DNA of 64,000 nucleotides from Paracoccus sp. SCSIO 75233 (GCF_027912675.1 NZ_CP115757.1:186001-250000), one strand, 5' to 3'. Numbered from the stretch's first letter, positions 37,075-47,555 are shown. A program made the numbers and translations. The notes: a model not told the origin generated them from the letters alone.

Positions 37075-37791
37075 ATGAAAGCGGCTTTACAGCTGATCTA
37101 TCCGCCGCAATGTCTTGCGTGCGGGATGTCCGTTGCGAATGATGGCTCGCTATGTCCGGCGTGCTGGCGCGATTGCGAGTTCGTCTCTGGCTGCTGCTGC
37201 CACCTCTGCGGCGTACCGCTGCCGGGAATCGCGGATGCGGCTGAACTTCTGACTTGCGACGACTGTCTGACCACAGCCCGACCCTGGGTGTCCGCGCGGG
37301 CGGCGCTGGTCTATCGTGGCGTCGGTCGCAATCTGACGATGGCCTTGAAGCACGGCGACCGGCCCGATCTTGCGAAACCGCTGGGTGCGTGGCTGGCGCA
37401 GGCGGCGGCCGGGATCGTCGTGCGGGATATGGCCGTGGTGCCGGTGCCGATCCATCCGCTGAGACTGATGTCGCGAAAATACAATCAGGCGGCGCTGCTG
37501 TCGGCTCAACTGGCGCGTTGGCATGATGTCGAACATATCGCCGATGCATTGCGTCGGGAACGGCAAACGGATTCGCAGGGGCGGAAGAACCTTGCCGCGA
37601 GGGTGGAGAACCTTCGGGGCGCGATGTCTGTGCATCCGGCCAGAAAGCGGCGGATCAGCGGGCGGGCTGTTTTGCTGGTTGATGATGTCATGGCATCTGG
37701 CGCAACGCTTTGCGCAGCCGCGACTGCGCTTGAATTGGCAGGGTGTGGGCCGGTCTGCGTGGCGGTCCTTGCCCGGGCGGTCAAGGACTGA
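37075..37791 (+). CDS. comF: ComF-family phosphoribosyltransferase-like protein
   Basis: A 238-residue protein with an N-terminal zinc-finger-like region (CLACGMSV...LCPACW...CHLCG...CDDC) and a C-terminal PRPP-binding motif AVLLVDDVMASGATL. Family members are linked to DNA uptake in naturally competent bacteria, but in most alphaproteobacteria the role is unproven. The start is ambiguous: an ATG at 37042 would add 11 residues and abut the divergent methyltransferase start. It is upstream of grxC and the Nit gene on the same strand. Confidence 0.88.
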   Translation: MKAALQLIYPPQCLACGMSVANDGSLCPACWRDCEFVSGCCCHLCGVPLPGIADAAELLTCDDCLTTARPWVSARAALVYRGVGRNLTMALKHGDRPDLAKPLGAWLAQAAAGIVVRDMAVVPVPIHPLRLMSRKYNQAALLSAQLARWHDVEHIADALRRERQTDSQGRKNLAARVENLRGAMSVHPARKRRISGRAVLLVDDVMASGATLCAAATALELAGCGPVCVAVLARAVKD

Positions 37792-37913
37792 GATGCCTTG
37801 ATGAAGGGAATGCGCTGTCCGGGCAACGCGCTTTTCTGGAAATCCTGGCCGGGACCGACTAAATCCAACTTGCCCCTGCGGCAGAGCATATTCGCTGAAC
37901 GAAAGGACATATC

Positions 37914-38171
37914 TTGGCCCAAATCGAGATCTACACCACCCCGACCTGCCCCTACTGCATTGCGGCCAAGAAGCTGCTGCAAAGCAAAAATGCCGCTTAT
38001 GCAGAAACAGATGTCAGCCGCGATCCGTCGCTGCGTGAGGCGATGATGAAACGTGCCGGGGGGCGTCGCTCGGTGCCGCAGATCTTCATTGACGGCAAGC
38101 ATATTGGCGGATCGGACGATCTACATGCGCTGGAAAAGGCGGGCAAGCTCGACCCGCTTCTGGCGGCCTGA
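37914..38171 (+). CDS. grxC: Glutaredoxin 3
   Basis: An 85-residue dithiol glutaredoxin. It has the active site TCPYC (TTPTCPYCIAAKKLL), the cis-Pro TVP-type loop RRSVPQIFIDG and the GSH-binding HIGGSDDL. It reduces disulfides and glutathione mixed disulfides in the cytoplasm. It starts with TTG at 37914 behind GAAAGGA; no ATG fits. The Nit amidase gene follows after 2 bases. Confidence 0.95.
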   Translation: MAQIEIYTTPTCPYCIAAKKLLQSKNAAYAETDVSRDPSLREAMMKRAGGRRSVPQIFIDGKHIGGSDDLHALEKAGKLDPLLAA

Positions 38172-38173
38172 AC

Positions 38174-39025
38174 ATGGTCGAACGGCTGTCCGCCGGGCTG
38201 GTCCAGCTTTCGGTCGGGGACGACCCGGCGGCGAATTTGCCGCAGACGCGGGAGCTGATTTCCGAGGCCGCCGGACAGGGCGCTTCGCTGATCCTGACGC
38301 CGGAATGCACGAATATCATCTCCTCCGACCGGGCGTGGCAGCAAACCGTGTTACGGACGGAGGCCGACGATCCCACGCTTGCCGCGCTGCGGGCGCAGGC
38401 GGCGGAGCTGAGTGTCTGGCTGCTGATCGGGTCGCTGGCCCTCAGGACCGGGGAGCCCGATGAAAGCCGATTTGCAAATCGCAGCTTCCTGATCGCGCCG
38501 GATGGCCGGATCGTGGCGCGATATGACAAGATCCACATGTTCGATGTCACGATTTCCGAAACCGAAGCTTACCGTGAATCGAAGGCCTACCGACCGGGTC
38601 GGCAGGCCGTGGTGGCGGATGGTCCGGGGCGGATCGGGATGAGCGTGTGTTACGATATCCGTTTTCCGATGCTCTATCGCGGGCTTGCGCAGGCCGGTGC
38701 GCAGGTTCTGAGCGTTCCGGCAGCGTTCAACGATACGACCGGGGCGGCGCATTGGCATGTGCTTCTGCGCGCCCGTGCGATTGAGACGGGGTGTTATGTT
38801 CTCGCCCCGGCGCAATGCGGGCTGCATGATGCCACCCATGCCGCAAAACCGCGGGCGCGGCGCAGCTATGGTCATAGTCTTGCGGTTTCTCCCTGGGGCG
38901 AGGTCTTGGCGGATGCAGGGGAAATGCCGGGGATCACTATGGTTTCACTTGACTTGCGCCAAGTGGACAAGGCACGTTCACGCATTCCTGCCGTCAGTTA
39001 TGACCAACCCTTCGAAGCGCCTTGA
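38174..39025 (+). CDS. Nit-type carbon-nitrogen hydrolase (amidase)
   Basis: A 283-residue nitrilase-superfamily amidase. The catalytic triad is Glu44 (LTPECTN), Lys119 (RYDKIHMFD) and Cys159 (GMSVCYDIRFP). The KIHMFDV and CYDIRFP signatures place it with Nit1/Nit2-type enzymes, which hydrolyse deaminated glutathione or omega-amides. Adjacent grxC makes a glutathione-repair role attractive, but that is inference. It overlaps the MarR gene start. Confidence 0.9.
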   Translation: MVERLSAGLVQLSVGDDPAANLPQTRELISEAAGQGASLILTPECTNIISSDRAWQQTVLRTEADDPTLAALRAQAAELSVWLLIGSLALRTGEPDESRFANRSFLIAPDGRIVARYDKIHMFDVTISETEAYRESKAYRPGRQAVVADGPGRIGMSVCYDIRFPMLYRGLAQAGAQVLSVPAAFNDTTGAAHWHVLLRARAIETGCYVLAPAQCGLHDATHAAKPRARRSYGHSLAVSPWGEVLADAGEMPGITMVSLDLRQVDKARSRIPAVSYDQPFEAP

Positions 39026-39489
39026 CCGACCTGCCAGCCCCCTTGGACGATCTGTCCCGTAACTCCGTCGCTGCGAGCCTCTTTGCCGAGGTGCTCGTGG
39101 TTGAGCAGTTGGCCCGCGCCATGATCGGGCGCGCCCTGCCGGGTGGCATGCAGATTTCCCATTTTTCGGTGCTGAATCTGCTGGCGCACCTGTCGGAAGA
39201 GCGGACGCCTGCGCAACTGGCCGAGGCGTTTCATGTGACCCGTGGTGCGATGACCAACACGCTGGCGCGGCTGGAATGGGCGGGGCATGTGCATATCCGT
39301 CCCGACTGGGACGATGCACGTCGGAAGTTCGTGTCGATCAGCCCGGCGGGGCGGGCTGCGCGGGATGCGGCCCTTGCGGCGATTTTGCCCGCCATGTCGG
39401 ATGTTGTCCGCGATGTCGGGCCAGAGCGGGCACGGGCGGCGCTGCCGGTGCTGCGGGCCTTGCGGGACCGGCTGGAAGAGGGCGACTGA
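39022..39489 (+). CDS. MarR-family transcriptional regulator
   Basis: A 155-residue winged-helix regulator: FSVLNLLAHLSEERTPAQLAEAFHVTRGAMTNTLARLEWAGHVHI then wing RPDWDDARRKFVSISPAG. A TTG start overlaps the Nit stop (TTGA), coupling it to grxC-nit. The ligand is unknown. It resembles transcriptional repressors of small-molecule responses rather than the PetP-like protein at 6885. Confidence 0.87.
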   Translation: MTDLPAPLDDLSRNSVAASLFAEVLVVEQLARAMIGRALPGGMQISHFSVLNLLAHLSEERTPAQLAEAFHVTRGAMTNTLARLEWAGHVHIRPDWDDARRKFVSISPAGRAARDAALAAILPAMSDVVRDVGPERARAALPVLRALRDRLEEGD

Positions 39490-39495
39490 ACGGGT

Positions 39496-40068
39496 TCAGC
39501 CGAGCCGCGCGGCAAGTCGCATGGCATGGCTGGGATCGGTTGCCACCTGTGGCATGACCGGATCATAGGCCGCGCGGATCAGGCGGGCCAGGGGGTCCGA
39601 AGCGGAAATCTCCTGCGCGAAACTCAGCATGGAACGCATCGCGAGCGTCTCCGCCAGCATGGCGGGGTGGGCGTCGGCGAGCGCACCGCCCATTCGGGTG
39701 AATGACAGGCTGGCGCGGATCGATCCGTCCGCGTCAAAGCGCTGGATCTGGTAGTGATCCGCATTGGTCGCTTTCAACCGCGCCGGAAGGTCTGGCTGCC
39801 CGGTCAGGCGATCCAGATCCGGGATGCCGTCCAGCTCCTGCCATTCCCGACAGAAGAACATCATCAGATTCGCACCCATCTCCGGGTCGGTGTCGGTGAT
39901 CGGGTGTCCGGCATGGGCGAAGGCGGCCCGGATCGCGGCGCGGAAGATATCGAGGCTCTCATCCGCCAGACCGAAGATCACCGGGGCGACCGGGCGGCCC
40001 CATCTTGCGCATCGGTATTGTCCGTCGGAGGTGAACAGGGCGGTGATTTCATCCAGTGTCAGTTCCAT
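39496..40068 (-). CDS. Conserved hypothetical protein
   Basis: A 190-residue acidic protein not recognised. It begins MELTLDEITALFTSDGQYRCARWGRPVAP and has Phe/Met-rich helices (GANLMMFFCREWQEL, EIQ-like DHYQIQRFDADGSIRASLSF). No signal peptide, membrane span or catalytic motif is seen. The start at 40068 is preferred over an in-frame extension to 40164 whose composition looks non-coding. It is convergent with the MarR gene and divergent from yfgM. Confidence 0.7.
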   Translation of the reverse strand: MELTLDEITALFTSDGQYRCARWGRPVAPVIFGLADESLDIFRAAIRAAFAHAGHPITDTDPEMGANLMMFFCREWQELDGIPDLDRLTGQPDLPARLKATNADHYQIQRFDADGSIRASLSFTRMGGALADAHPAMLAETLAMRSMLSFAQEISASDPLARLIRAAYDPVMPQVATDPSHAMRLAARLG

Positions 40069-40239
40069 CGTGGCGGCGTCTCCGGCTGCGGCAGTGCGGC
40101 CTTCCAACCCGCTTGTGCCTGCAGGGTCAAGGGTGGCCCCGGCGGAAAAGCCTTGGCATGTCACGGATGTGAGGCGGTACGGCGCTTGTTCCCTGCCGTG
40201 TCTGAGATATAAGGGGCCGCACGACTAAGGCAGGACGAC

Positions 40240-40953
40240 ATGAGCCACGAGAGCGACAGTTTCATCGACGAAGTCACCGAAGAGGTGCGCCGAGACCGGC
40301 TTTATCGGCTGTTCCGGCGCTATGGCTGGATCGGGCTGCTGGTGATTGCCATCATCGTGGGTGGCGCCGCGTGGCGCGAATACGCCAATAATCAGCGGCG
40401 CACGGCGGCGGAAGCCTGGGGCGATGCGGTTCTGGCGGCGCAGAATTCGGATGATCCGGTGGCGGGACTTGCCGCCCTTGATGGTGGCGGCAATGCCAAC
40501 CGTACGGCATTGGGCGACCTGCTGGCCGCTGGTGCCGCGATGGAGGCGGACGGTCAGGCCGCTGCGCAGCCCTATCTGGAACGTGCGGCAGCCGAAGGCG
40601 GCGATGACGTGCTGACCGATCTGGCGCGGCTGAAGGCCGTGATTGCCGCCGGAGAGTCGCTGGATCAGGCGGATCGCGATGCCGCACTGACCGATCTTTC
40701 AAAACCCGGCGCGCCGTTCCGCCTGCTCGCGCTTGAACAGAAGGCCGTGGCCCTGATCGCCGCAGACCGGAACGACGATGCACTGACGCTGATCCGTGAG
40801 ATACAGAACGAGGACGGTGTCAGTCAGGCCCTGCAAACTCGTCTGGCCCAGATGGTCATCATGCTCGGCGCGGATCTGGAAGACGACCCGATGGGCGCGG
40901 ACGCGACCTCGCCGGACAATAACACTGCCCCAGCCCCCGCCGACGCTGAATGA
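40240..40953 (+). CDS. YfgM/TPR_21-like membrane-anchored protein
   Basis: A 237-residue protein with a short cytoplasmic N-terminus, one membrane span (YGWIGLLVIAIIVGGAAW, residues ~28-45) and a periplasmic helical TPR-like region. It has the EEVRRDRLYRLFRRYGW entry typical of the YfgM-like family, which in E. coli works with the SecYEG-PpiD translocon. Gene order with bamB and der downstream matches E. coli yfgM-bamB-der, supporting the call. The C-terminus is Asp/Ala/Pro-rich. Confidence 0.88.
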   Translation: MSHESDSFIDEVTEEVRRDRLYRLFRRYGWIGLLVIAIIVGGAAWREYANNQRRTAAEAWGDAVLAAQNSDDPVAGLAALDGGGNANRTALGDLLAAGAAMEADGQAAAQPYLERAAAEGGDDVLTDLARLKAVIAAGESLDQADRDAALTDLSKPGAPFRLLALEQKAVALIAADRNDDALTLIREIQNEDGVSQALQTRLAQMVIMLGADLEDDPMGADATSPDNNTAPAPADAE

Positions 40954-40966
40954 GGAGAGCCCTGTC

Positions 40967-42298
40967 ATGACGCGGAACCTCACCCCCTTACCCGCCGGCA
41001 TTGCCGTGCTGCTTTTGCTGGCCGTCGCAGCCTGTGGCGAGCGGGAAACCATTTTGCCGGGGGAGCGGCTTGATCCGCGTGCCATCGGCTCCCCCGACGG
41101 GCCCGTGGTCGAAGCGCCGGTCGCGACCACATCCGCGCTTTCGCTGCCTGCGATGCGCGCGAACGCCGAATGGACGCATCGTGGCGGCAACGCAGCCCAT
41201 AACAGTGGTCATGTCGCACTCGGCGCAGGAACGCAGCAGGTATTTGCGGCGCCGATCGGTCAGGCGGCTGGCAAACGGCATCGCATAACGGCCGATCCCA
41301 TCGTGGCTGCTGGCCGTGTTTTCACGCTGGACAGTGTCGCGCTGGTCACAGCGACCTCGCAAAGCGGCGGCCGGGCGTGGTCGACCGATCTGACACCCGC
41401 CGGGGAGAGCCGCGAGAGCGTGTCCGGCGGCGGTCTTGCCTATGAGGGCGGGAAGATCTTTGCGACGACCGGTCATGGCCAGCTTGTCGCGCTTGATGCT
41501 GTCAGCGGGTCGATCCTGTGGCGGCAGGATGTCGGCGCCCCGATTGGCGGTGCCCCGACAGTTGAAAATGGCGTTGTCTATATCACCAACCGCTCTTCCA
41601 CGGGCTTCGCGGTGCGGGCATCTGATGGCAAGCTCCTGTGGCAGGTCGCGGGCATTCCGCAGCCGACCGCGGTGATGGGTGTGGCCGCACCCGCGGTTTC
41701 GGGCGATATGGCGGTGTTCCCCTTCGCCTCCGGGCAGGTGCTGGCCGTTGATCGCGAGACCGGGATTGAACGCTGGTCCGCCCAGGTCGCGGGAAACCGT
41801 ATCGGGCGTGCCGTGGCCTATATCCGTGACATGACCGGGGAGCCGGTGATCGCGGGCGATACGATTTATGCGGGTACATCGTCGGGACGGATTGCAGCAT
41901 TTGACCGGGAGACCGGCGCGCAGCTCTGGTCGGCGCGGGAGGGTGCGGGCTCGCCCGTGCTGCCGGTCGGGAATGCGGTTTTCGCGGTCAACGACCAGAA
42001 CCAGCTTGTGCGTCTGGATCGCGCGACCGGCGGGCTGATCTGGGCCCGCGACCTGCCATTCTATACGGATGAGCGGGTGCGCAAGCAGGACAGCATCCAC
42101 GTCCAGTATGGCCCGGTTCTCGCAGGTGGACGGCTGTTCGTTGCGTCGTCAGATGGGGTTTTGCGCGCCTTCGATCCGGCCTCCGGCAGCACTGTGTCAC
42201 AGACTGCCATTCCGGGCGGCGCTGCGACCGCGCCCGTCGTGGCCGGTCAGACGCTTTACGTCACCGGGCGTGACGGAAATCTCTACGCCTTCCGATGA
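40967..42298 (+). CDS. bamB: Outer membrane assembly lipoprotein BamB
   Basis: A 443-residue PQQ-like beta-propeller lipoprotein of the BAM complex. The signal is hydrophobic and ends VAACGE with lipobox Cys. WT..GGN at [16 protein letters not shown] and repeated blades follow (e.g. [53 protein letters not shown]). The ATG at 40967 follows GGAGAG, 13 bases after yfgM. It overlaps der by 4 bases. Confidence 0.92.
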   Translation: MTRNLTPLPAGIAVLLLLAVAACGERETILPGERLDPRAIGSPDGPVVEAPVATTSALSLPAMRANAEWTHRGGNAAHNSGHVALGAGTQQVFAAPIGQAAGKRHRITADPIVAAGRVFTLDSVALVTATSQSGGRAWSTDLTPAGESRESVSGGGLAYEGGKIFATTGHGQLVALDAVSGSILWRQDVGAPIGGAPTVENGVVYITNRSSTGFAVRASDGKLLWQVAGIPQPTAVMGVAAPAVSGDMAVFPFASGQVLAVDRETGIERWSAQVAGNRIGRAVAYIRDMTGEPVIAGDTIYAGTSSGRIAAFDRETGAQLWSAREGAGSPVLPVGNAVFAVNDQNQLVRLDRATGGLIWARDLPFYTDERVRKQDSIHVQYGPVLAGGRLFVASSDGVLRAFDPASGSTVSQTAIPGGAATAPVVAGQTLYVTGRDGNLYAFR

Positions 42299-43776
42299 GC
42301 TTTACCCTTGCCATTGTGGGCCGACCGAATGTCGGCAAGTCGACACTGTTCAACCGGCTGGTTGGCAAACGTCTGGCACTGGTGGACAACCAGCCCGGCG
42401 TGACGCGCGATCTGCGTGAAGGGCAGGGCCGGCTTGGCGATCTGCGCTTTATCGTCGTGGATTCCGCCGGGCTTGAAATGGCCGAGGATGACAGCCTGCA
42501 GGGCCGGATGCGCCGCCTGACCGAGCGCGCCGTGGACGAGGCGGATGTCGCGCTTTTCGTCATCGATGCGCGGACCGGGATCACTGCAGCGGACGAGTAT
42601 TTCGCCGATATCCTGCGCAAGCGGGCCAAACACGTCATCCTCGCCGCCAACAAATCCGAGGGTCGTGCGGGGGAGGCGGGCGCGCTGGAAGCCTATTCGC
42701 TCGGGCTGGGCGAACCACTGCGGATCTCGGCGGAGCATGGCGAGGGGATGGAGGATATTTATGCCAGGCTGAAACCCCTTGCTGCCGAGCTGACCGCGCA
42801 GAACGCCGTGCATGAACCAGCCGTCGATGTCGATCTGCCCGAAGATGCGGAGTTTGACGAGGATGCGCCCCCCGACTGGATGCCGACCGAGGCGCGGCCG
42901 TTGCAGATTGCCGTCATCGGGCGGCCAAATGCGGGTAAGTCGACGCTGATCAATAAGATCCTCGGCGAGGACCGGCTGCTGACCGGGCCGGAAGCCGGGA
43001 TCACTCGCGATGCGATCTCTGTCCGGGCCGAGCTGATGGGCACGCCGATGCGCATCTTCGACACGGCCGGTATGCGAAAGCGCGGGCGGGTTACGGATAA
43101 GCTGGAGAAGCTGTCCGTGGCTGACGGGCTGCGCGCGGTCCGCTTTGCCGAGGTCGTGGTTGTGCTGCTGGATGTGGCAATCCCATTCGAGCAGCAGGAT
43201 CTGCGGATCGCCGATCTGGCCGAGACCGAGGGGCGGGCCGTGGTCGTCGCGGCGAATAAATGGGACCTGGAAGAGGACAAGCCTGAGAAGCTGAAGGAGC
43301 TGCGCCAGTCCTTTGAAAGGCTGCTTCCGCAGTTGAAGGGCGCGCCGCTGGTTACGGTGTCCGCGCGGACGGGCAAGGGGCTGGACCGGCTGCATAACGC
43401 GATCATGCAGGCCTATGCCGTGTGGAACCGCCGCGTGTCCACCTCGAAGCTGAACAACTGGCTTGAAGCGATGACCGAGGCGCATCCGCCCCCGGCCCCC
43501 GGCGGGCGACGGATTCGGCTGCGCTATATGACGCAGGTGAAGACGCGGCCCCCGGCCTTCGTGGTCAAGGCAACGCATACGGACAAGATCCCCGAAAGCT
43601 ATCACCGTTATCTGGTGAACGGGCTGCGGACGGATTTCAATATGCCGGGCACCCCGATTCGCATCTTTTTCCGCGATCAGGGCAAGGTGAACCCGTATCG
43701 TCACAAGGCAGAAAAGATCAGCCAGTCCGGGGCGCTCGCCAAGCACAAGAACCGGCAGAAGCCGCAGGGTAGCTGA
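42295..43776 (+). CDS. der: Ribosome biogenesis GTPase Der (EngA)
   Basis: A 493-residue double-GTPase acting in 50S subunit assembly. Two G domains are visible: GRPNVGKST at the N-terminus and GRPNAGKST at about residue 208, with DSAG/DTAG, NKSE and NKWD motifs. A KH-like C-terminal domain ends [20 protein letters not shown]. The start overlaps bamB (ATGA). It ends flush with the convergent membrane-protein gene. Confidence 0.98.
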   Translation: MSFTLAIVGRPNVGKSTLFNRLVGKRLALVDNQPGVTRDLREGQGRLGDLRFIVVDSAGLEMAEDDSLQGRMRRLTERAVDEADVALFVIDARTGITAADEYFADILRKRAKHVILAANKSEGRAGEAGALEAYSLGLGEPLRISAEHGEGMEDIYARLKPLAAELTAQNAVHEPAVDVDLPEDAEFDEDAPPDWMPTEARPLQIAVIGRPNAGKSTLINKILGEDRLLTGPEAGITRDAISVRAELMGTPMRIFDTAGMRKRGRVTDKLEKLSVADGLRAVRFAEVVVVLLDVAIPFEQQDLRIADLAETEGRAVVVAANKWDLEEDKPEKLKELRQSFERLLPQLKGAPLVTVSARTGKGLDRLHNAIMQAYAVWNRRVSTSKLNNWLEAMTEAHPPPAPGGRRIRLRYMTQVKTRPPAFVVKATHTDKIPESYHRYLVNGLRTDFNMPGTPIRIFFRDQGKVNPYRHKAEKISQSGALAKHKNRQKPQGS

Positions 43777-44508
43777 TCAGGTTGTGACGCGGACCAGAAG
43801 GAAGGTCAGCGACGCAATTGCGAGGACGGAGTTCACGGCGATGATCGGGGCAGCATCGATCATCGCTGCCGCGACGGCCAGAAATGCAAACATCACCGTA
43901 ATCGTGCAGAGCGGATTATGCGGGATGCGCATCTGAACAGCCATTGTCGTGATGCAGGCGAGTATCGCGCCGGAAATCGATGCAAGCTCTGGCGGTATGG
44001 CCATCGCGTCGTTGATGAAAGAGGAAAAGGCGGTAAAGGTCAGCATTGTCGCCCAGCCCAACAGAATTCCGACAAACGGATTGCGCGCCAGTCTTTCATC
44101 AGAAAATTTGCGGCTGACGATAGAAATATGGGCCATCAGCATCAGGACGCACATGAGAAACCCCGGCAGCGGGGCCTCCAGCGCGACCCAGGGCGATATG
44201 GCTGCCAGCACAAACGCACCGACCAGCAGTGCGACATCGGCGGGCCGCAATGCGTCGTCGCCATGAAAGCGATAGATCAACTGCGCCGCGAACAGCAGGG
44301 ACGCGGTCCACACGGCGACAAGGATGATCCATGTCGCCGGATCCTCCGGGATCAGAAAAACCGCTGCAAGCAGGTTGGGTGCGAAGTCGATTTCTTCGGT
44401 TATGAAGATGGGCAGCGGGTTTTGGTCCAGCGAGAACGCCATTTTCATGCTGCTGGCGACAAAAAACAGGACCGAAAGACCTACGAGCAGTGATCCAATG
44501 CGCTTCAT
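43777..44508 (-). CDS. Multi-spanning membrane protein of unknown function
   Basis: A 243-residue hydrophobic protein with about seven membrane spans, beginning with a short segment SLLVGLSVLFFVASSMKMAFS. A conserved-looking loop LARNPFVGILLGWATMLTFTAF lies near the middle. No known transporter or enzyme motif was recognised. It may be co-transcribed with serS, 63 bases upstream on the same strand. Confidence 0.75.
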   Translation of the reverse strand: MKRIGSLLVGLSVLFFVASSMKMAFSLDQNPLPIFITEEIDFAPNLLAAVFLIPEDPATWIILVAVWTASLLFAAQLIYRFHGDDALRPADVALLVGAFVLAAISPWVALEAPLPGFLMCVLMLMAHISIVSRKFSDERLARNPFVGILLGWATMLTFTAFSSFINDAMAIPPELASISGAILACITTMAVQMRIPHNPLCTITVMFAFLAVAAAMIDAAPIIAVNSVLAIASLTFLLVRVTT

Positions 44509-44571
44509 CTTTTCTCAGCCTCTTTCCCTTGCCGGTCGTGCAGCCGCAGGAGAGACCCTATGGCTGCAAAC

Positions 44572-45864
44572 CTATTCCAGAATGCCGTCTGCGCGCAGAA
44601 GGGATTTTCCCCCCAGATAGTGATGCAGCACCTCTGGCAACCGGACCGAACCGTCGGCCTGTTGCCCGTTTTCCAGCACCGCGATGAGCGCGCGCCCGAC
44701 GGCGAGCCCCGATCCATTCAGACTATGCACGAATTCCGGCTTGCCGCCACCCTCCGGCCGGAAGCGGGCATTCATGCGCCGCGCCTGAAAATCGCCGCAA
44801 TAGCTGACGGAGCTGATTTCGCGATAGGTTTGCTGCCCCGGCAGCCAGACCTCGATATCATGCGTAATGCGCGCGCCGAACCCCATATCGCCGGTACACA
44901 GCACGACCGTGCGATAGGGCAGGCCCAGCCCTTCGAGGATCGCTTCGGCACAGCCTGTCATCCGCGCATGTTCTGCCATTCCGGCATCCGGGTGCGTGAT
45001 CGAGACCATTTCAACCTTCTCGAACTGGTGCTGGCGCAGCATTCCGGCGGTATCGCGTCCGGCGCTGCCGGCTTCGGAGCGGAAACATTGCGAATGGGCC
45101 ACCATGCGGCGCGGCAGGGTGGCTTCGTCCACCACTTCACCGTTTACGGTGTTGGTCAGCGGCACTTCCGATGTCGGGATCAGCCACCAGCCTTCGCGGG
45201 TCTGGTAGCTGTCATCGCCGAATTTCGGAAGCTGACCTGTCCCCTCCATCATTTCGGACAGGACAAGGACCGGGGTCCAGGTTTCCGTCAGGCCGTGTTG
45301 GTCGACATGGGTATCGATCATGTATTGGGCGAGGGCGCGATGAATGCGGGCAACCGCGCCTTGAAGCACCACGAAGCGCGAGCCGGAAAGCTTTGCGGCA
45401 GTCGCGAAATCCATCAGCGGCTTGACGCCTGGCAGCTCGTAATGCTCGACCGGCGTGAAATCGAAGCTGGGGGGTGTGCCCCAGCGTTTGATCTCGACAT
45501 TGTCGTTTTCGTCGGCGCCAACGGGTACATTTTCCAACGGCAGGTTTGGAATGGACATCAGCAGATCGCGCAGCTTCTTGTCCAGCTCGCCCGCCTCCGC
45601 CTGCATTCCGGCGATCCGGGATTTCGTCTCCGCAACCAGTGCGCGCAGGCGTTCAAACTCGGCCTCGTCACCCTTGGCTTTTGCCGCGCCGACCTGCTTG
45701 CTGGCGCGGTTCTGTTCGGCCTGTGCTTCCTCGGCGGCCTGAATGCGCGCCCGGCGGGTCTCATCAAGCGACAGGATGTCGGCGGAAACAGGCGCGGCCC
45801 CAAGACGTTTCAGCGCGGCGTCGAAGGCTTCGGGGTTTTCGCGGATGGCGCGGATGTCGTGCAT
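44572..45864 (-). CDS. serS: Seryl-tRNA synthetase
   Basis: A 430-residue class II synthetase. The N-terminal long coiled-coil arm (residues ~30-105) binds tRNA-Ser. Class II motif 2 is seen as [27 protein letters not shown], and motif 3 as [17 protein letters not shown]. The length and ends are normal. A thioredoxin-like gene lies upstream on the same strand. Confidence 0.97.
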   Translation of the reverse strand: MHDIRAIRENPEAFDAALKRLGAAPVSADILSLDETRRARIQAAEEAQAEQNRASKQVGAAKAKGDEAEFERLRALVAETKSRIAGMQAEAGELDKKLRDLLMSIPNLPLENVPVGADENDNVEIKRWGTPPSFDFTPVEHYELPGVKPLMDFATAAKLSGSRFVVLQGAVARIHRALAQYMIDTHVDQHGLTETWTPVLVLSEMMEGTGQLPKFGDDSYQTREGWWLIPTSEVPLTNTVNGEVVDEATLPRRMVAHSQCFRSEAGSAGRDTAGMLRQHQFEKVEMVSITHPDAGMAEHARMTGCAEAILEGLGLPYRTVVLCTGDMGFGARITHDIEVWLPGQQTYREISSVSYCGDFQARRMNARFRPEGGGKPEFVHSLNGSGLAVGRALIAVLENGQQADGSVRLPEVLHHYLGGKSLLRADGILE

Positions 45865-45935
45865 GGCAGAACCTGTCTAACGTATTCGGTTCGGGTGTTA
45901 GCCGAAGCCGGGCAGAATTGAAATACGCGGCTATA

Positions 45936-46289
45936 TCACTGTCCTGCACTGTCCCGTTTTAACAATTGCAGCAGTTGCGATTGGAAACCGGCGGCGCTGC
46001 GATAGCCCGCGAACCTGCCCACCTCCTGCCCGTTGCGGAGGAGGATGAATGTCGGTGTCTGTTTCGGGTTTTGGGCCAGCGTCAGCCCGTCGGGCCACGG
46101 TCCCTGCATGTTTACTGCCAGCAGGGGCGCATTTTGTCCGGCCTGAGAGCGCGCATAGCCGGGTGCGACCTCGCGCTGCCATCTGGCGAAGTCGCCACAG
46201 CCATTTTCGTAAGTGACCAGCAATTGCAGTTGGGACGCAAAAGCTGGCATGGTGAAAACTGCAAAGATCAGGGCGATCAGAATACGCAT
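45936..46289 (-). CDS. SoxS-like periplasmic thioredoxin-fold protein with one active-site Cys
   Basis: A 117-residue exported protein: signal MRILIALIFAVFTMPAFA, then a thioredoxin fold with the cis-Pro loop KQTPTFILLRNGQEVGRF and ARWQREVAPGY, similar to the Paracoccus/Rhodobacter SoxS-type reductases. Those have a CxYC-type motif; here the site reads GCGDF (Cys31, Phe34), so the resolving Cys is missing. It may act by a monothiol mechanism or be structural. No other sox genes are adjacent. AAGGAA precedes the start; an ATG 3 bases upstream is equivalent. Confidence 0.75.
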   Translation of the reverse strand: MRILIALIFAVFTMPAFASQLQLLVTYENGCGDFARWQREVAPGYARSQAGQNAPLLAVNMQGPWPDGLTLAQNPKQTPTFILLRNGQEVGRFAGYRSAAGFQSQLLQLLKRDSAGQ

Positions 46290-46487
46290 CATGTTCCTTC
46301 GGGTACTGTTGCCAGCATAGTCTGCGGGTCGAGGCCGGCAAGCACTATACCCGGCGCTTTTTAGTAAAATTCGTCGTTTAAGTAGGGTTGCGCCGGATTT
46401 CTGATCGCCCGAATATAACGCCCGAAATGGCAGCGTGATGTGGGCGCAAAGCAGGTAAAGTGGTGGACGATGACAAAGGAACCGACC

Positions 46488-47555
46488 ATGCTTGACCTGC
46501 CAGATGAAAGCGCGCTTTATACGGCGCTTACCAATCGAGATCCTGTTTACGAGGGGCGTGCCTATGTCGGGGTGACGTCGACGGGGATATTCTGCCGTCT
46601 GACCTGTCCCTCACGCAAGCCGCGTCCCGAAAATTGCCGCTGGTTCGCGACGCCTGCCGCGGCGCAGGCCGCGGGGTTCAGGCCCTGCAAGCGCTGCTAT
46701 CCGGCTGGTGCGACGGCTGAGGGCGACGTGGCGGTCACGGCACTGCGCGATGCGATAGAGGCAGACCCCGGGCGGCGCTGGACCGAGGCGGATATTGAAG
46801 AGATGGGATATGATCCATCAACCATCCGCCGCGCCTTCCGGCGGCATTTCGGGATGACCTTTCTGCAAATGGCGCGAGAGGCGCGGCTGCGCGAGGGCGC
46901 GCGCCGTGTCGCAGGCGGCGACGCTGTGATCGAGGCGCAGCTGGATGCCGGTTTCGATTCCGCCAGCGGGTTTCGGCAGGCATTCTCGAAACTTTTCGGG
47001 CACCCGCCTGCTGCTATGCGCAAGGGGGAGGGGCTTGTCGCAGAGTGGATCGAGACGCCGCTTGGCGGGATGATTGCCGTCGCGGACGAAGACGCGCTGC
47101 ATCTGCTTGAGTTCACCGACCGCAAGGCGCTGAAGCCGCAGCTGGCGCGGGTGTCGCGGGATGTGAAAGGACGGATTGCCCTTGGTCGCTCGTCGATTAC
47201 GGAAAAAACGGCGCAGGAGCTTTCGGATTATTTCTCCGGTCGTCGGGACCGCTTCGATCTGCCAGTCGCGCCGCATGGCACGGCATTTCAGCGCCGCGTC
47301 TGGTCTGCCCTGCAACAGATCCCTGCCGGGGAAACCCGCAGCTATCGCGATGTCGCAAATGCCATCGGGCAACCGACCGCGACCCGGGCCGTGGCGCGTG
47401 CCAATGCGACGAATGGGATTGCCATCGTGATCCCCTGCCATCGCGTGATCGGGGCGGATGGAACGCTGACCGGATATGCGGGCGGGCTTTGGCGAAAAGA
47501 AAAACTGATCGCGGTCGAACAATCCTATGCCCGGCGCGGTGCCGAATCGGCTTGA
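46488..47555 (+). CDS. ada: Ada: methylphosphotriester sensor / O6-alkylguanine-DNA methyltransferase
   Basis: A 355-residue adaptive-response protein. The N-terminal Zn domain has Cys36, Cys40, Cys67 and Cys70, aligning with the Zn ligands of E. coli Ada; Cys36 would accept methyl groups from phosphotriesters. An AraC-type helix-turn-helix follows (~105-180), then the C-terminal alkyltransferase with the acceptor IPCHRVIGADG (Cys ~316). It should both repair DNA and activate the adaptive regulon. The ATG at 46488 has AAGGA upstream; one at 46470 is possible. It is followed by the rpmB promoter. Confidence 0.95.
   Translation: MLDLPDESALYTALTNRDPVYEGRAYVGVTSTGIFCRLTCPSRKPRPENCRWFATPAAAQAAGFRPCKRCYPAGATAEGDVAVTALRDAIEADPGRRWTEADIEEMGYDPSTIRRAFRRHFGMTFLQMAREARLREGARRVAGGDAVIEAQLDAGFDSASGFRQAFSKLFGHPPAAMRKGEGLVAEWIETPLGGMIAVADEDALHLLEFTDRKALKPQLARVSRDVKGRIALGRSSITEKTAQELSDYFSGRRDRFDLPVAPHGTAFQRRVWSALQQIPAGETRSYRDVANAIGQPTATRAVARANATNGIAIVIPCHRVIGADGTLTGYAGGLWRKEKLIAVEQSYARRGAESA

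Noticed and set aside
44540..44567. GCAGCC/GGCTGC inverted pair after serS as a terminator
   Set aside because: The arms are short, the loop is long and no T-run follows on the serS strand.
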